NCBI GenBank assembly: GCA_947450095.1
Contig: CANFUF010000017.1
Location: forward strand, 1 to 36,763
Source of the DNA: Roseiflexaceae bacterium
GTDB taxonomy: Bacteria > Chloroflexota > Chloroflexia > Chloroflexales > Roseiflexaceae
Direction: 5' to 3'
Length of the DNA: 36,763 nucleotides
Below the pieces are notes generated by a model. That model saw only the letters and a program-made list of their open reading frames with translations, searched no databases and was not told the origin of the DNA. Shown here piece by piece: positions 9,888 through 18,024 of this stretch. The position numbers and the translations under genes are program-made. Every line of letters starts with the position of its first letter. The stretch's first letter is position 1.

Positions 9888-12623
9888 TTACTCGTCTTGA
9901 TCTTCGTTTTCGGCAATAATCCGCACCAAACTCACCGATGGGTCAATCCGCAATTCCCCATACGTCGGGAATTCCGCACGGATAAATTCATGCCCGTCGA
10001 CAAATTCACTCGTAATCACGTCACCATCACCATACGGCAGACAAAAAATCCGTTGCCCAGCGACAAACCGTGGCACATCCCCAAACCGTGATTGCACCGG
10101 AGCTGTAGCAGGCGTTGCATTGCGGGGAGTCGGTCGCTGTTGTTGAATCTGCTTGCGAATATTGGCCATAATCCGACTTACATTTGGCGCCGCCGGAGTC
10201 GCCTCTACCGGTGCACTTACCCGACTCGGCGGTCGGCTCGCTGGTGGGGGCGGTGTGGTGGGCGTACTTGGTCGCACACTACTTGGCGGCGTACTTGGTC
10301 GACTTACTGGCGGGGTAGTTGGCGTACTTGGTTGATTCACTGGCGCAGATGGGGTGTTGTCTGGAGTGGTACGCTTGGTCCGTGTGGCCCACGAGCGCCG
10401 TGGAGGCACCGGAGTATTGCGATTCACCCCCATTGGGGGATATTTTTGGGGTGCGGTGACATCACTCGGTGCCCCGGGAGTCGCACTGGGGATTACCGTA
10501 TATATTTCGTCATCATCACGCACTGGTGGCATAGGGATGGCAACAGTCGTTGGCGCATCACGCCGTGGTGCCGGCATCGCTAATGGCGGGAGCGTAGGAC
10601 TCGGCGCAGGTATCGCTATTCCGCGGGTGCCAATCAAACGCCGCAACCATTCGTTGTCCAACTGGCAACTTTCGGCCAATAATGGGTCTGCCTGCAGCGT
10701 CTGGGCAATCGCCACCGCCGTCACCAGCACTTCTTCGATATGCGCAAACATCCATTCGGCGGCACCATTGCCCCCAGGCTGCGCGTCAATGATGTATAAG
10801 CGGCGAAAGGTCGTATCACCACACGGCACTACCGCTGAGGTTTTTAACATACTCAAAACGGGCAACGTCAATACCACACTCCAGCCAATCCGCAAGGCGG
10901 CATCATCGACACACTGTGGCACATCAATCCACCACCCTGGCGCGCTCCAACGACTTTCGAGGGGGGTAGCAAACATATGGTCACGCACGACATCGTCGCG
11001 CAATTCACGCATCCCCACAATTCGCTCCGTCACCAACACCCGTCCGTAGGTTACGACGGCGCCTTGACTCAATGTATTGGTGGTTTTGGTATCACGAATA
11101 GCGACTTCGCAGGAACGTAACGGCAAGGTACGCCGTTGTGGTACATCGGGTTGGAGCACCACACTCCCGTCATCCTCATTGCGTTGCACAACCCGCATCC
11201 CACCATACCATGGCGGCACCGACGCCCCTTTGGCCAACCAGCGCTCAAACCCCGTGGGGTCAAACGGCGCATCGAGACTGATTTCACCGATCCGCAATAA
11301 CACCGGTAACCCAATCGCCGATAATAAATGAAAATCGTCGTAGGGGTCATCTTCGCCGGCACTCACCCAGCCTTGATTGTTGGGTAATGCCTGCAATTGT
11401 TGACGTTCGACCAAGCGTTCCCGCAATTCACTGGCATGCCACGCCGTAATTTCTTCGTCACGCAATGGCCATTCATAGGCCGCTGCGCGCAAATGTTGGG
11501 TAAGGACATACGCATTCAGCGCTGCGAGAGGCCAATCAACTGTCAAATTTTCAACCAACCGTGTCGGGACTTGCGAATACCAGCTATCGAGGGGGTGGGC
11601 ACCGAGCAACACCACCACCGCATGGTAGCCGCTCCGCAAGGCTTGTGCCAGCAACCAGCGGTCATCAGCAATCCCTGCCACAATCAATACTTGTGCCCCG
11701 GTCAGTTGGGTCCCCACGGTAATACTTTGTTGGGGGTCAGCCTCGGGGAGTAAATGTTGCTCGACATCACGGGCATACAAATGTGCGGTATAACCGGCAT
11801 TACTGATTTGCACGGCTAAATCATGGGCTACCGCGAGGTAGTCTTCGGGTAAATGCCACACCGACACATCAACGGCGTCATTGGGGTAATCGTCGGCAGG
11901 AATCATACGCCATGTGCCCACACCGAGGCTCCGCAGCACGGCATCCAACCCATCCGCAGGCATACTGGTCGCTAGCCATTGCACCACTTGCATGCTGGCA
12001 TAGCGATTGACCACCCGTTGCAGTCGCACCAACAATGCCGCAATGTGGTACATGCCGATTCCCGCAGCCATGTGTAAATCAACCAACCCAATCAGGCGCA
12101 CCGCTTCCCAACACGGTCGCCATGTGCGGTCATGGTAGCGCAACAAACGGCGGTGTAACGCTTCGTACGTCACCACTAATAAGCGAGCCTGGGGTGCATC
12201 GCCACTACTATCACTAATTATCGCAACAGTGATATCGTGATCGAGTACTTTATCAACAAATGCATTGACTTCGTGGCACACCACTTGGGCTGCGACATCG
12301 TCGTGCACCAACAAAATAGCCCGACTGCCGGGGATGTCAATCAGCTGGTTGACGGTGAGGCAAATCATGCTCAACAATCGTCGCGGGTGCGCCGCCACAA
12401 TTGCTGCTGGCTCACCGCGCCGCATCGCCATCAATGTCGTGGCATGATGCGGCCGGAATGGCTCGCCAGTCAAATTGACCCATGCGTGAGAAACCACCTG
12501 TTCGACCGCCAAATGGGTAATCCGTTGCCCGGGACTGCCCGGTATTTGCCGATGCAGGCAGACGATGTCTGCACCGTATTGTTGACCAAATGTGTCAATC
12601 ACATCATGGATGCGCGCTGCCAT
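9888..12623 (-). CDS. Large protein resembling an inactivated DUF1998/MrfA-type helicase with Tudor-like C-terminus
   Basis: A 911-residue protein of no certain function. Residues 35-230 follow the order of DEAD/DEAH helicases of the YprA/MrfA type but lack catalytic residues. The Walker A position (~75-85) reads AIVAAHPRRLLS with no GxGKT/S, motif II reads D182-L-H-M instead of DEAH, and the SAT motif reads LATSMP. A TYEALHRRLL block resembles motif Ib. Around residue 630-660, RLYIIDAQPGGNGAAEWMF resembles the DUF1998 region, but its Cys cluster is absent. Then comes a ~150-residue Pro/Thr/Ser-rich linker, and a C-terminal RFVAGQRIFCLPYGDGDVI segment that resembles the Tudor-like tail of UvrD/PcrA. 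The start at 12623 has AAGGG upstream. Probably a DNA-associated scaffold or regulator (inference). Confidence 0.6.
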   Translation of the reverse strand: MAARIHDVIDTFGQQYGADIVCLHRQIPGSPGQRITHLAVEQVVSHAWVNLTGEPFRPHHATTLMAMRRGEPAAIVAAHPRRLLSMICLTVNQLIDIPGSRAILLVHDDVAAQVVCHEVNAFVDKVLDHDITVAIISDSSGDAPQARLLVVTYEALHRRLLRYHDRTWRPCWEAVRLIGLVDLHMAAGIGMYHIAALLVRLQRVVNRYASMQVVQWLATSMPADGLDAVLRSLGVGTWRMIPADDYPNDAVDVSVWHLPEDYLAVAHDLAVQISNAGYTAHLYARDVEQHLLPEADPQQSITVGTQLTGAQVLIVAGIADDRWLLAQALRSGYHAVVVLLGAHPLDSWYSQVPTRLVENLTVDWPLAALNAYVLTQHLRAAAYEWPLRDEEITAWHASELRERLVERQQLQALPNNQGWVSAGEDDPYDDFHLLSAIGLPVLLRIGEISLDAPFDPTGFERWLAKGASVPPWYGGMRVVQRNEDDGSVVLQPDVPQRRTLPLRSCEVAIRDTKTTNTLSQGAVVTYGRVLVTERIVGMRELRDDVVRDHMFATPLESRWSAPGWWIDVPQCVDDAALRIGWSVVLTLPVLSMLKTSAVVPCGDTTFRRLYIIDAQPGGNGAAEWMFAHIEEVLVTAVAIAQTLQADPLLAESCQLDNEWLRRLIGTRGIAIPAPSPTLPPLAMPAPRRDAPTTVAIPMPPVRDDDEIYTVIPSATPGAPSDVTAPQKYPPMGVNRNTPVPPRRSWATRTKRTTPDNTPSAPVNQPSTPTTPPVSRPSTPPSSVRPSTPTTPPPPASRPPSRVSAPVEATPAAPNVSRIMANIRKQIQQQRPTPRNATPATAPVQSRFGDVPRFVAGQRIFCLPYGDGDVITSEFVDGHEFIRAEFPTYGELRIDPSVSLVRIIAENEDQDE
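10180..10345 (-). repeat. Low-complexity repeats coding for a Pro/Thr/Ser linker
   Basis: Imperfect direct repeats built around GGCGTACTTGGTCG (plus strand, for example 10260, 10287 and, with changes, 10320) encode PSTPTTPP/SRPSTPP-like units in the large helicase-like protein. Such repeats can change length by slippage. Confidence 0.65.
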
Positions 12624-12743
12624 ACCATGCCCTTTTTTATAAAAATCATGCAAAATCTGCGCTATTACCTAGTGTAGCACAATCAGTTCGGGGATTCATC
12701 CTTACTGCATTTGCCCCAATTCACAAATTCATCCAAATTGCGC

Positions 12744-12772
12744 TTGCAAATTGATTTCGGCTGTGATATTAT
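12744..12772 (+). promoter_or_regulatory. Promoter of the tRNA-Glu/tRNA-Asp unit
   Basis: TTGCAA at 12744-12749 and TATTAT at 12767-12772 are separated by 17 bp, about 50 bp before tRNA-Glu. The preceding stretch from 12624 is otherwise non-coding. Confidence 0.7.
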
Positions 12773-12821
12773 ACACCTCGTTGTTGTGACGCACGAGCGG
12801 GAGCAGCAAGCGGTAAGCGGC

Positions 12822-12898
12822 GGCCCCATCGTCTAGCGGCCTTGGACGTCACCCTCTCAAGGTGAAGATCGTGGGTTCGAATCCCACTGGGGTCACCA
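12822..12898 (+). tRNA. tRNA-Glu (CTC)
   Basis: Acceptor GGCCCCA pairs with TGGGGTC (one G-T wobble). The anticodon stem TCACC/GGTGA encloses CTCTCAA with anticodon CTC at 12856-12858, and the T arm contains GGTTCGAATCC. CCA is encoded at 12896-12898. This is the CTC isoacceptor; a TTC tRNA must be elsewhere. Confidence 0.95.
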
Positions 12899-12922
12899 AA
12901 ATATTCCGCAACAAATCCACAT

Positions 12923-13000
12923 GGGGATGTGGTGTAGTCGGCCTAACATGCGACCCTGTCAAGGTCGAGACCGCGGGTTCGAATCCCGTCATCCCCGCCA
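12923..13000 (+). tRNA. tRNA-Asp (GTC)
   Basis: Acceptor GGGGATG pairs perfectly with CATCCCC. The anticodon stem CGACC/GGTCG encloses CTGTCAA with anticodon GTC at 12958-12960, and the T arm contains GGTTCGAATCC. CCA ends at 13000. It lies 24 bp after tRNA-Glu and is probably processed from the same transcript. Confidence 0.96.
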
Positions 13001-13007
13001 CAGACAC

Positions 13008-13042
13008 CGCCAAGTGCAATGCACTTGGCGATTGTGTTTTTG
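13008..13042 (+). terminator. Intrinsic terminator of the tRNA-Glu/Asp unit
   Basis: CGCCAAGTGCA and TGCACTTGGCG form an 11-bp inverted repeat (13008-13030) with almost no loop, so 9 bp are likely paired. It is followed by ATTGTGTTTTTG. It begins 7 bp after the tRNA-Asp CCA end. Confidence 0.85.
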
Positions 13043-13145
13043 TCCGCTATTTTTATTTTGCCCCACCATACTATTATTTTGCGCCCTACCATGCTATTAT
13101 CGACGCAGAAACACTGTTCTATCACCAATGAAAACGAGGATCCAC

Positions 13146-14288
13146 ATGGATGCAGCTAGTACCTTTCGTGAATTAGTACTCAACCATTCTGGCCAGCAAC
13201 CAGACCACAAAAAGCTAATGAACGTCACTTTTTTCATGGGAGCGGGGTTTTCCAAAACCTGGGATCCCACGTCACCTACCGGCAATGAGCTTTTCACCTT
13301 CCCCAAGGAGTTTTTGGCCGATATTGCAGCCAATATCGAAATCGACGAACTCTTGACCCAACCAGGCTACCCCTCCATCGACGATACGGCACCAAGTAAA
13401 TTCAAAGAATTACTCTACAATCTCAGCATGCAATTGAAGTATCCAGGCATCCGCACCCGCTATATGGATGAGCTGAGTATTCGCTATACCATCGACGAAA
13501 TCAAAGCCATCGTGCTCAAACGCTTTGAAACAATCTCTTCCCTCAATTATTATGATGAAGCCTTGGGACGATTCCCGGCGCCGCCACATCCCAGTGATAA
13601 CCAAAAAAGCATCCTGCAGTTCTTTCAGTGGCTGAGTGAACATCAAGTCAATGATAATGGTGCCGCGCGTGGTGTCCATATGAATTTCTTGTCGACCAAC
13701 TACGATTATGTCATCGAAACGATTTTGGACAATACCGGCGAACGCAATGCCGTACGTAATACGTACCGCGGCGTCACAGCACGGTTTATCGACGGCAAAC
13801 GCAACACCAATATCGTCCAAGACGCTTGGTCGATTACCTCACTTTTGAAAATCAACGGGGGCTTCGAAATCATCCCCAATGGCAACATGTATGAATTCGA
13901 CTACCGTCGGCGCTCGTTTGATGATGTACGTAATCGCGCCCCCGAAATCATGATGCCCTCCAAAGAGCAAGATTACTCCAACCCTTACTTTATGTCGATC
14001 TTCCCCAAAGCGGTCCGGTTATTACAAGAAAGCGACGTTTTGGTGTTGGTAGGGTATAGTTTGTCCGAAGAAGACGCCTTATTGCGGTTTTTGATTCGCC
14101 AATTTGCCGAGGATTTGCGTGACGTACATGGCAAATATATTTTTTATATTGACTATACCGATCCTGCAGTCCTCAACGAGCGCCTACAAGGCTGCTTCCG
14201 GTACATGAATCGCATGGATGTCAACAACGTTTTCACCTATTCGGGGGGGTTTGTGAACTGGGCAACGCAAATCCTTAACCCACAGTAA
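13146..14288 (+). CDS. SIR2-like domain protein with altered catalytic site
   Basis: A 380-residue protein of the SIR2-like (NAD-binding) group often seen in bacterial defence systems such as Thoeris and SIR2-pAgo. The nucleotide loop FFMGAGFSKTWDP is at residues 29-41, STNYDYVIE (N185, D187) provides the conserved Asn/Asp, and LVLVGYSLSEEDALLRFLI is the typical C-terminal motif. Where this group normally has KLHGS, with the catalytic His, the protein has K-I-N237-G-G. It may thus bind NAD without hydrolysing it, or use another residue. No effector or partner domain is attached and no defence partner gene is adjacent. The start at 13146 has GAGG 6 nt upstream; ATG 13128 lacks a site. Position next to tRNA genes is compatible with acquisition by transfer. 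Confidence 0.75.
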   Translation: MDAASTFRELVLNHSGQQPDHKKLMNVTFFMGAGFSKTWDPTSPTGNELFTFPKEFLADIAANIEIDELLTQPGYPSIDDTAPSKFKELLYNLSMQLKYPGIRTRYMDELSIRYTIDEIKAIVLKRFETISSLNYYDEALGRFPAPPHPSDNQKSILQFFQWLSEHQVNDNGAARGVHMNFLSTNYDYVIETILDNTGERNAVRNTYRGVTARFIDGKRNTNIVQDAWSITSLLKINGGFEIIPNGNMYEFDYRRRSFDDVRNRAPEIMMPSKEQDYSNPYFMSIFPKAVRLLQESDVLVLVGYSLSEEDALLRFLIRQFAEDLRDVHGKYIFYIDYTDPAVLNERLQGCFRYMNRMDVNNVFTYSGGFVNWATQILNPQ

Positions 14289-14318
14289 TCATGACACAAC
14301 CCACTTTCAAACTCTGAT

Positions 14319-14347
14319 TTGACGCTAGCCCTTGCACACGCTACAAT
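14319..14347 (+). promoter_or_regulatory. Sigma-70 promoter of ffh operon
   Basis: TTGACG at 14319-14324 and TACAAT at 14342-14347 are separated by 17 bp. The ~30-bp element closely matches the tRNA-Asn promoter (25 of 30 positions by eye from 8277 and 14316). Confidence 0.82.
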
Positions 14348-14396
14348 ACAAGGACGGATTCAGGCTGGGGCAGTGTGCCTACAGCGGGGAGCAGTG

Positions 14397-15743
14397 ATGT
14401 TCGAAAGCCTAGCGGATCGCTTACAGGCAGTATTCAAAAAGCTCGGCGGCAAAGGCCGCTTGGGCGAAGAAGACGTGCGCGAGGCGATGAAGCAGGTCCG
14501 GTTGGCCCTGCTTGAAGCCGACGTGAATTTACAAGTAGTGCGTGACTTTGTCGCCAAGGTATCAGAACGAGCCGTTGGCGAAGAAGTATCACGGAGCTTG
14601 ACGCCGTCACAACAAGTCATCAAGATCGTCCGCAACGAGCTCGTATCATTGCTGGGCGATGCTGAAGTGCCGTTGGCCGAAGCCACCTTGCCACCGACCG
14701 TCATTATGTTGGTCGGGTTACAAGGCGCTGGTAAGACCACGCACGCCGCCAAACTTGCCTTGTATCTACGCAAAAAAGGCAAGCGCCCATTGTTAGTAGC
14801 AGCTGACGTTTATCGCCCTGCGGCGGTGACCCAGCTCGAATCGCTGGGGAAGCAGATTAACATCCCGGTATACAGCGAAGGCACTACTGCCAAACCAACC
14901 GAAATTGTCGCGCGGGCGTTAGCGTATGCGCGCCAAGAGCACTGCAACTACGTGCTCATCGACACCGCCGGTCGGCTCCAAATCGACGACGCCTTGATGA
15001 CTGAGCTGAGCGATATTGTCGCAATAGCCCAGCCCCAAGAACGCTTGTTGGTGGTGGACGCCATGATAGGGCAAGAAGCAGTGCGGGTTGCCGACGAGTT
15101 CAACAAGCGCGTCGCCTTAAGCGGAATCATTTTCACCAAGGTGGATGGTGACGCTCGTGGTGGTGCAGCCTTGTCGGTGCGGGCAGTGACGGGTGTACCC
15201 ATCAAGTTTTTGGGGAGTGGTGAAAAAATCGAAGCGGGCACGCTCGAAGTATTCCACCCCGATCGATTGGCCTCGCGGATTCTCGGAATGGGTGACGTCT
15301 TGTCGCTCATCGAGCGTGCCGAGCAGACCATCGACCAAGGCGAAGCCGACCGCATGCAAAAACGGCTTGCCAAAGGCTCATTTGACCTCGCAGACTTTTT
15401 GTCGTCGATGAAGCAAATGCGCCAACTCGGCCCTATCAACCAGATTCTCGGCATGTTGCCGGGGATGGGTCAGCTGGCCAAGGCCGGCGATCTGGTCAAC
15501 GAGAAGGAATTACGTCGTGTCGAGGCCATCATTCAAGCAATGACCCCCGGTGAGCGACGCAATCCGGATATAATCAAAGGCAGTCGAAAAGAGCGGATTG
15601 CCAAGGGGAGTGGCACGTCGACCCAACAGGTATCGGCGTTGCTCAAAAACTTCCAGCAGATGCAACGGGTAATGAAGCAGTTCGGCGGCAAAACCAAAGG
15701 CCGCATGCCTGACCCGCGTGAATTAATGCGCCGGCTCCGCTAA
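14397..15743 (+). CDS. ffh: Signal recognition particle protein Ffh (SRP54)
   Basis: The 448-residue SRP GTPase that binds signal sequences of nascent membrane proteins with SRP RNA and docks with FtsY. The N domain is followed by the G1 loop GLQGAGKTT (from residue 107), DVYRPAAVTQL, DTAGRLQIDD, TKVDGDARGGAALS and the methionine-rich M domain (FDLADFLSSMKQMRQLG, ILGMLPGMGQ, RKERIAKGSGTS, FQQMQRVMKQFGG). The start at 14397 has GGGGAG upstream, and the ATG lies ~45 bp after the predicted transcription start. An in-frame upstream extension (from 14319) would include the promoter and is rejected. It leads an operon with rpsP, khpA and rimM, a common arrangement. Confidence 0.97.
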   Translation: MFESLADRLQAVFKKLGGKGRLGEEDVREAMKQVRLALLEADVNLQVVRDFVAKVSERAVGEEVSRSLTPSQQVIKIVRNELVSLLGDAEVPLAEATLPPTVIMLVGLQGAGKTTHAAKLALYLRKKGKRPLLVAADVYRPAAVTQLESLGKQINIPVYSEGTTAKPTEIVARALAYARQEHCNYVLIDTAGRLQIDDALMTELSDIVAIAQPQERLLVVDAMIGQEAVRVADEFNKRVALSGIIFTKVDGDARGGAALSVRAVTGVPIKFLGSGEKIEAGTLEVFHPDRLASRILGMGDVLSLIERAEQTIDQGEADRMQKRLAKGSFDLADFLSSMKQMRQLGPINQILGMLPGMGQLAKAGDLVNEKELRRVEAIIQAMTPGERRNPDIIKGSRKERIAKGSGTSTQQVSALLKNFQQMQRVMKQFGGKTKGRMPDPRELMRRLR

Positions 15744-15784
15744 AGCAACACACAGCACGTTACGTGTAGGAGGCAGATCGTACT

Positions 15785-16057
15785 ATGGTCACTATTCGTT
15801 TGCGCCGCGCCGGCAAGAAGAAACAACCCAGCTATCGTTTGGTCGTGGCCGATTCACGGGCACCCCGCGATGGCAAATTCATCGAGATTGTCGGTCACTA
15901 CAATCCGGTACGCCAACCCCAAGAACTCGAAGTCAAGGCCGATCGCATCCGTCATTGGATGAGCGTCGGTGCCCAACCTTCCGAGACAGTGGTACGGTTG
16001 CTCAAGCGCGTCGATGTCCTCGATGCCAACGGCAAACCCACCCCGGTCGTCAGCTAG
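15785..16057 (+). CDS. rpsP: 30S ribosomal protein S16
   Basis: A 90-residue S16 of normal length ([55 protein letters not shown]). S16 aids 30S assembly. AGGAGG lies 10 nt upstream of the ATG. It is 41 bp after ffh and 11 bp before khpA. Confidence 0.97.
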   Translation: MVTIRLRRAGKKKQPSYRLVVADSRAPRDGKFIEIVGHYNPVRQPQELEVKADRIRHWMSVGAQPSETVVRLLKRVDVLDANGKPTPVVS

Positions 16058-16068
16058 AAATCAAGTAG

Positions 16069-16296
16069 ATGCGTACGTTACTCGAGTACATGGTGCGGAA
16101 CCTCGTCGACCAGCCCGAGGCGGTACAAATCCGCGAACGGGCGACGCCGTATGCCGTCAATTACCGCTTGAGCGTTAGCTCACAAGAAGCCGGCAAAATC
16201 ATCGGACGCAACGGTCGCGTAGCCAAAGCCATTCGTGATTTGGTAGCAGTAGCAGCGGCACGCCAAGGCAAGCGTGTCCATATTGATATCGAATAG
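16069..16296 (+). CDS. khpA: KH-domain RNA-binding protein KhpA
   Basis: A 75-residue single KH-domain protein. The nucleic-acid-binding loop GRNG is in GKIIGRNGRVAKAIRDL, and the domain ends VHIDIE. KhpA-type proteins bind RNA and in some species affect cell size or sRNA use. Its place between rpsP and rimM is standard. It ends 3 bp before rimM. Confidence 0.93.
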   Translation: MRTLLEYMVRNLVDQPEAVQIRERATPYAVNYRLSVSSQEAGKIIGRNGRVAKAIRDLVAVAAARQGKRVHIDIE

Positions 16297-16299
16297 CCC

Positions 16300-16839
16300 A
16301 TGAGCGACGCATACACCCCCAATGCCGATGAGTTATTGCTCATCGGCACATTGACCAACGTCGTCGGCCTGCGTGGTATGGTCCGACTCAACCTTGTGTC
16401 AACTCAACCCGAACATTTGGCCAAATCACAACCAATGTTGTATAGCCACGACGGCAAGCGTTCGTTCCGGCTCCGTAGTCTAGCGCACTACAAAGGGTCA
16501 CTCTACACTGCCACCCTCGGTGGCGTGGCGACACGTGATCACGCCGAAGCGTTGCGCAACACCGATTTGTACATCATTGCGAGCGCCGCTGCCCCCCTCG
16601 ACAACGACGAATATTTCATCCATGATTTGCCAGGGATGACCGTCGTCGACGAAGCAGGGACGGTTATCGGCGTGGTAAACGACGTGATTACCACCGGCGC
16701 TAGTGACGTCATCGTCATCGAGCGCCCGGGTTTGTCCGAAGTCCTCGTCCCAATGGTCAAAGCCTTTGTGCGCCACCTTGATGTCGCCAATCGTCGCCTG
16801 ACTATTGTGCCAATCCCCGGCTTAATCGCCGAAAGCTAA
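16300..16839 (+). CDS. rimM: Ribosome maturation factor RimM
   Basis: A 179-residue 16S processing factor that helps assemble the 30S head and binds S19. The N-terminal domain shows IGTLTNVVGLRGMVRL and the PRC-barrel domain shows IHDLPGMTVVDEAGTVIG, VNDVITTGASDVIVIE and VLVPMVKAFV. Its stop overlaps the convergent glycosyltransferase stop by 4 bp. trmD, often next, is not here, so the operon ends at rimM. Confidence 0.95.
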   Translation: MSDAYTPNADELLLIGTLTNVVGLRGMVRLNLVSTQPEHLAKSQPMLYSHDGKRSFRLRSLAHYKGSLYTATLGGVATRDHAEALRNTDLYIIASAAAPLDNDEYFIHDLPGMTVVDEAGTVIGVVNDVITTGASDVIVIERPGLSEVLVPMVKAFVRHLDVANRRLTIVPIPGLIAES

Positions 16840-17858
16840 TCAACAGTGGCGTCGGGGTGACTCGGCGCCACTGCCATGTGCGCATTCATCCACACATCAC
16901 GATCACTGCGGATGATTGGATTACGATACAGCCGCACCCACCCCGCCACATACCCCACCATTTTGGCCACATCACCAACTACGCGCAACCATGGCACCAG
17001 CCCCATGGCCGCCACGATTTGCCAACCGTTGACCCCCTCACCATAGCGCCGCCATAAGCGCACCCAGGGCATCCGGCTATAGGCACTCATCCCAATTGCA
17101 AGCAACAACCACCCCCACCCCCCAAGACTAGCAAGTACCAAAGCCCACAAATAGACTGCGTAGCGAATGGCGTGCCGCCGTGGCCAGAGCCCTGCCACCG
17201 CATCACCCCGCGCATAAAAATAATACTGCCGTGCAAATTGCCATAGGTCAGAACGGGGCTGGAAATGCACAAGCGCATTCTCAACAAACACCAACCGCAT
17301 CCCTGCCTGCTTGAGTGCTAAATCATACAATACATCTTCGCAATGCGTGGCCCATTCGGGATAACCAGCTACCGTCTCCCAGGCAGTTTTGGTAAATGCC
17401 ACTGATTTGCCAAATGGCAAAAATGTCGCCCCATCAATTTCATCAGGATCACGATAATTCGTATTTCCCAATGCTAACTCAAATACACTGCGTGGTAATG
17501 GTCGGAAAAATCCCCCCACCACATCGGCTTCATCACTAATAAGCGGCGTGGTAATTCGTTTGAGCCAATGACGATCCAACAATAACCCTGCATCAGTACA
17601 GGCAACAATGTCACCTGTTGCATGAAAAATCGCATTATTGCGCCCAGAGGGAATGTTGTACCCCCCTTGCACCAGCCGAATCGGGTACCCCACATCAATA
17701 TAACTCTGGACAATTAATGCAGTATCATCTTGACTGTTGCAGTCGTTAATCACGATTTCGTCTGCAGACCAACTTTGCCCAATCATCGATTCCAGCAATT
17801 GGGTAATATTGTCCGCTTCGTTACGTACGGTACAGACTAACGATATTTTTTTGGCCAT
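16836..17858 (-). CDS. Family 2 glycosyltransferase with C-terminal membrane helices
   Basis: A 340-residue GT-A fold glycosyltransferase. It shows SLVCTVRNEADNITQLLESM, DEIVINDCNSQDDT and GRNNAIFHATGDIVACTDAG (a DxG-type replacement of the metal-binding DxD), with C-E-D-VLYDLAL as the acceptor-site ED. Two or more hydrophobic helices (about residues 225-260 and 285-310) tie it to the membrane. It probably transfers a sugar onto a lipid or polysaccharide; the substrate cannot be read. The start at 17858 has GGAG 6 nt upstream; the longer in-frame ATG start is less supported. It stands alone, convergent with rimM and divergent from the DsbA-like gene. Confidence 0.85.
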   Translation of the reverse strand: MAKKISLVCTVRNEADNITQLLESMIGQSWSADEIVINDCNSQDDTALIVQSYIDVGYPIRLVQGGYNIPSGRNNAIFHATGDIVACTDAGLLLDRHWLKRITTPLISDEADVVGGFFRPLPRSVFELALGNTNYRDPDEIDGATFLPFGKSVAFTKTAWETVAGYPEWATHCEDVLYDLALKQAGMRLVFVENALVHFQPRSDLWQFARQYYFYARGDAVAGLWPRRHAIRYAVYLWALVLASLGGWGWLLLAIGMSAYSRMPWVRLWRRYGEGVNGWQIVAAMGLVPWLRVVGDVAKMVGYVAGWVRLYRNPIIRSDRDVWMNAHMAVAPSHPDATVD

Positions 17859-17919
17859 GTGTGGCTCCATTTCATGGTGCAACCGCACAAACGGTGTAGA
17901 CACCTTCACACAATAGGTC

Positions 17920-17946
17920 TTACAAAACCATTGTATGTAGTATACT
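17920..17946 (+). promoter_or_regulatory. Possible promoter of the DsbA-like gene
   Basis: TATACT at 17941-17946 with TTACAA at 17920-17925, but the 15-bp spacer is short. It lies ~80 bp upstream of the ATG in the divergent intergenic region shared with the glycosyltransferase. Confidence 0.35.
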
Positions 17947-18024
17947 TACAAATAAGGAACTTAGGCAAGATATTATGCGTCATATTAGCACTGTTTCGAC
18001 AGAATTTTCGTAGGATTTCTATTT

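Noticed and set aside
10153-11049. Plus-strand open frames through the large helicase-like gene
   Set aside because: They mirror the Pro/Thr-repeat region in the opposite frame, have odd composition and no ribosome binding sites or family similarity.
12921-13145. N-terminal extension of the SIR2-like protein over the tRNA-Asp gene
   Set aside because: The added residues are the translated tRNA and terminator, with no family similarity; ATG 13146 has a ribosome binding site.
12822-14288. Genomic island or prophage at the tRNA-Glu/Asp genes
   Set aside because: No integrase, no duplicated tRNA end after the SIR2-like gene and no phage genes; only one possibly acquired gene can be claimed.
14290-14396. 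SRP RNA gene near ffh
   Set aside because: The stretch holds the ffh promoter and leader only; no SRP Alu or domain IV (GGAA-type tetraloop) structure was found.
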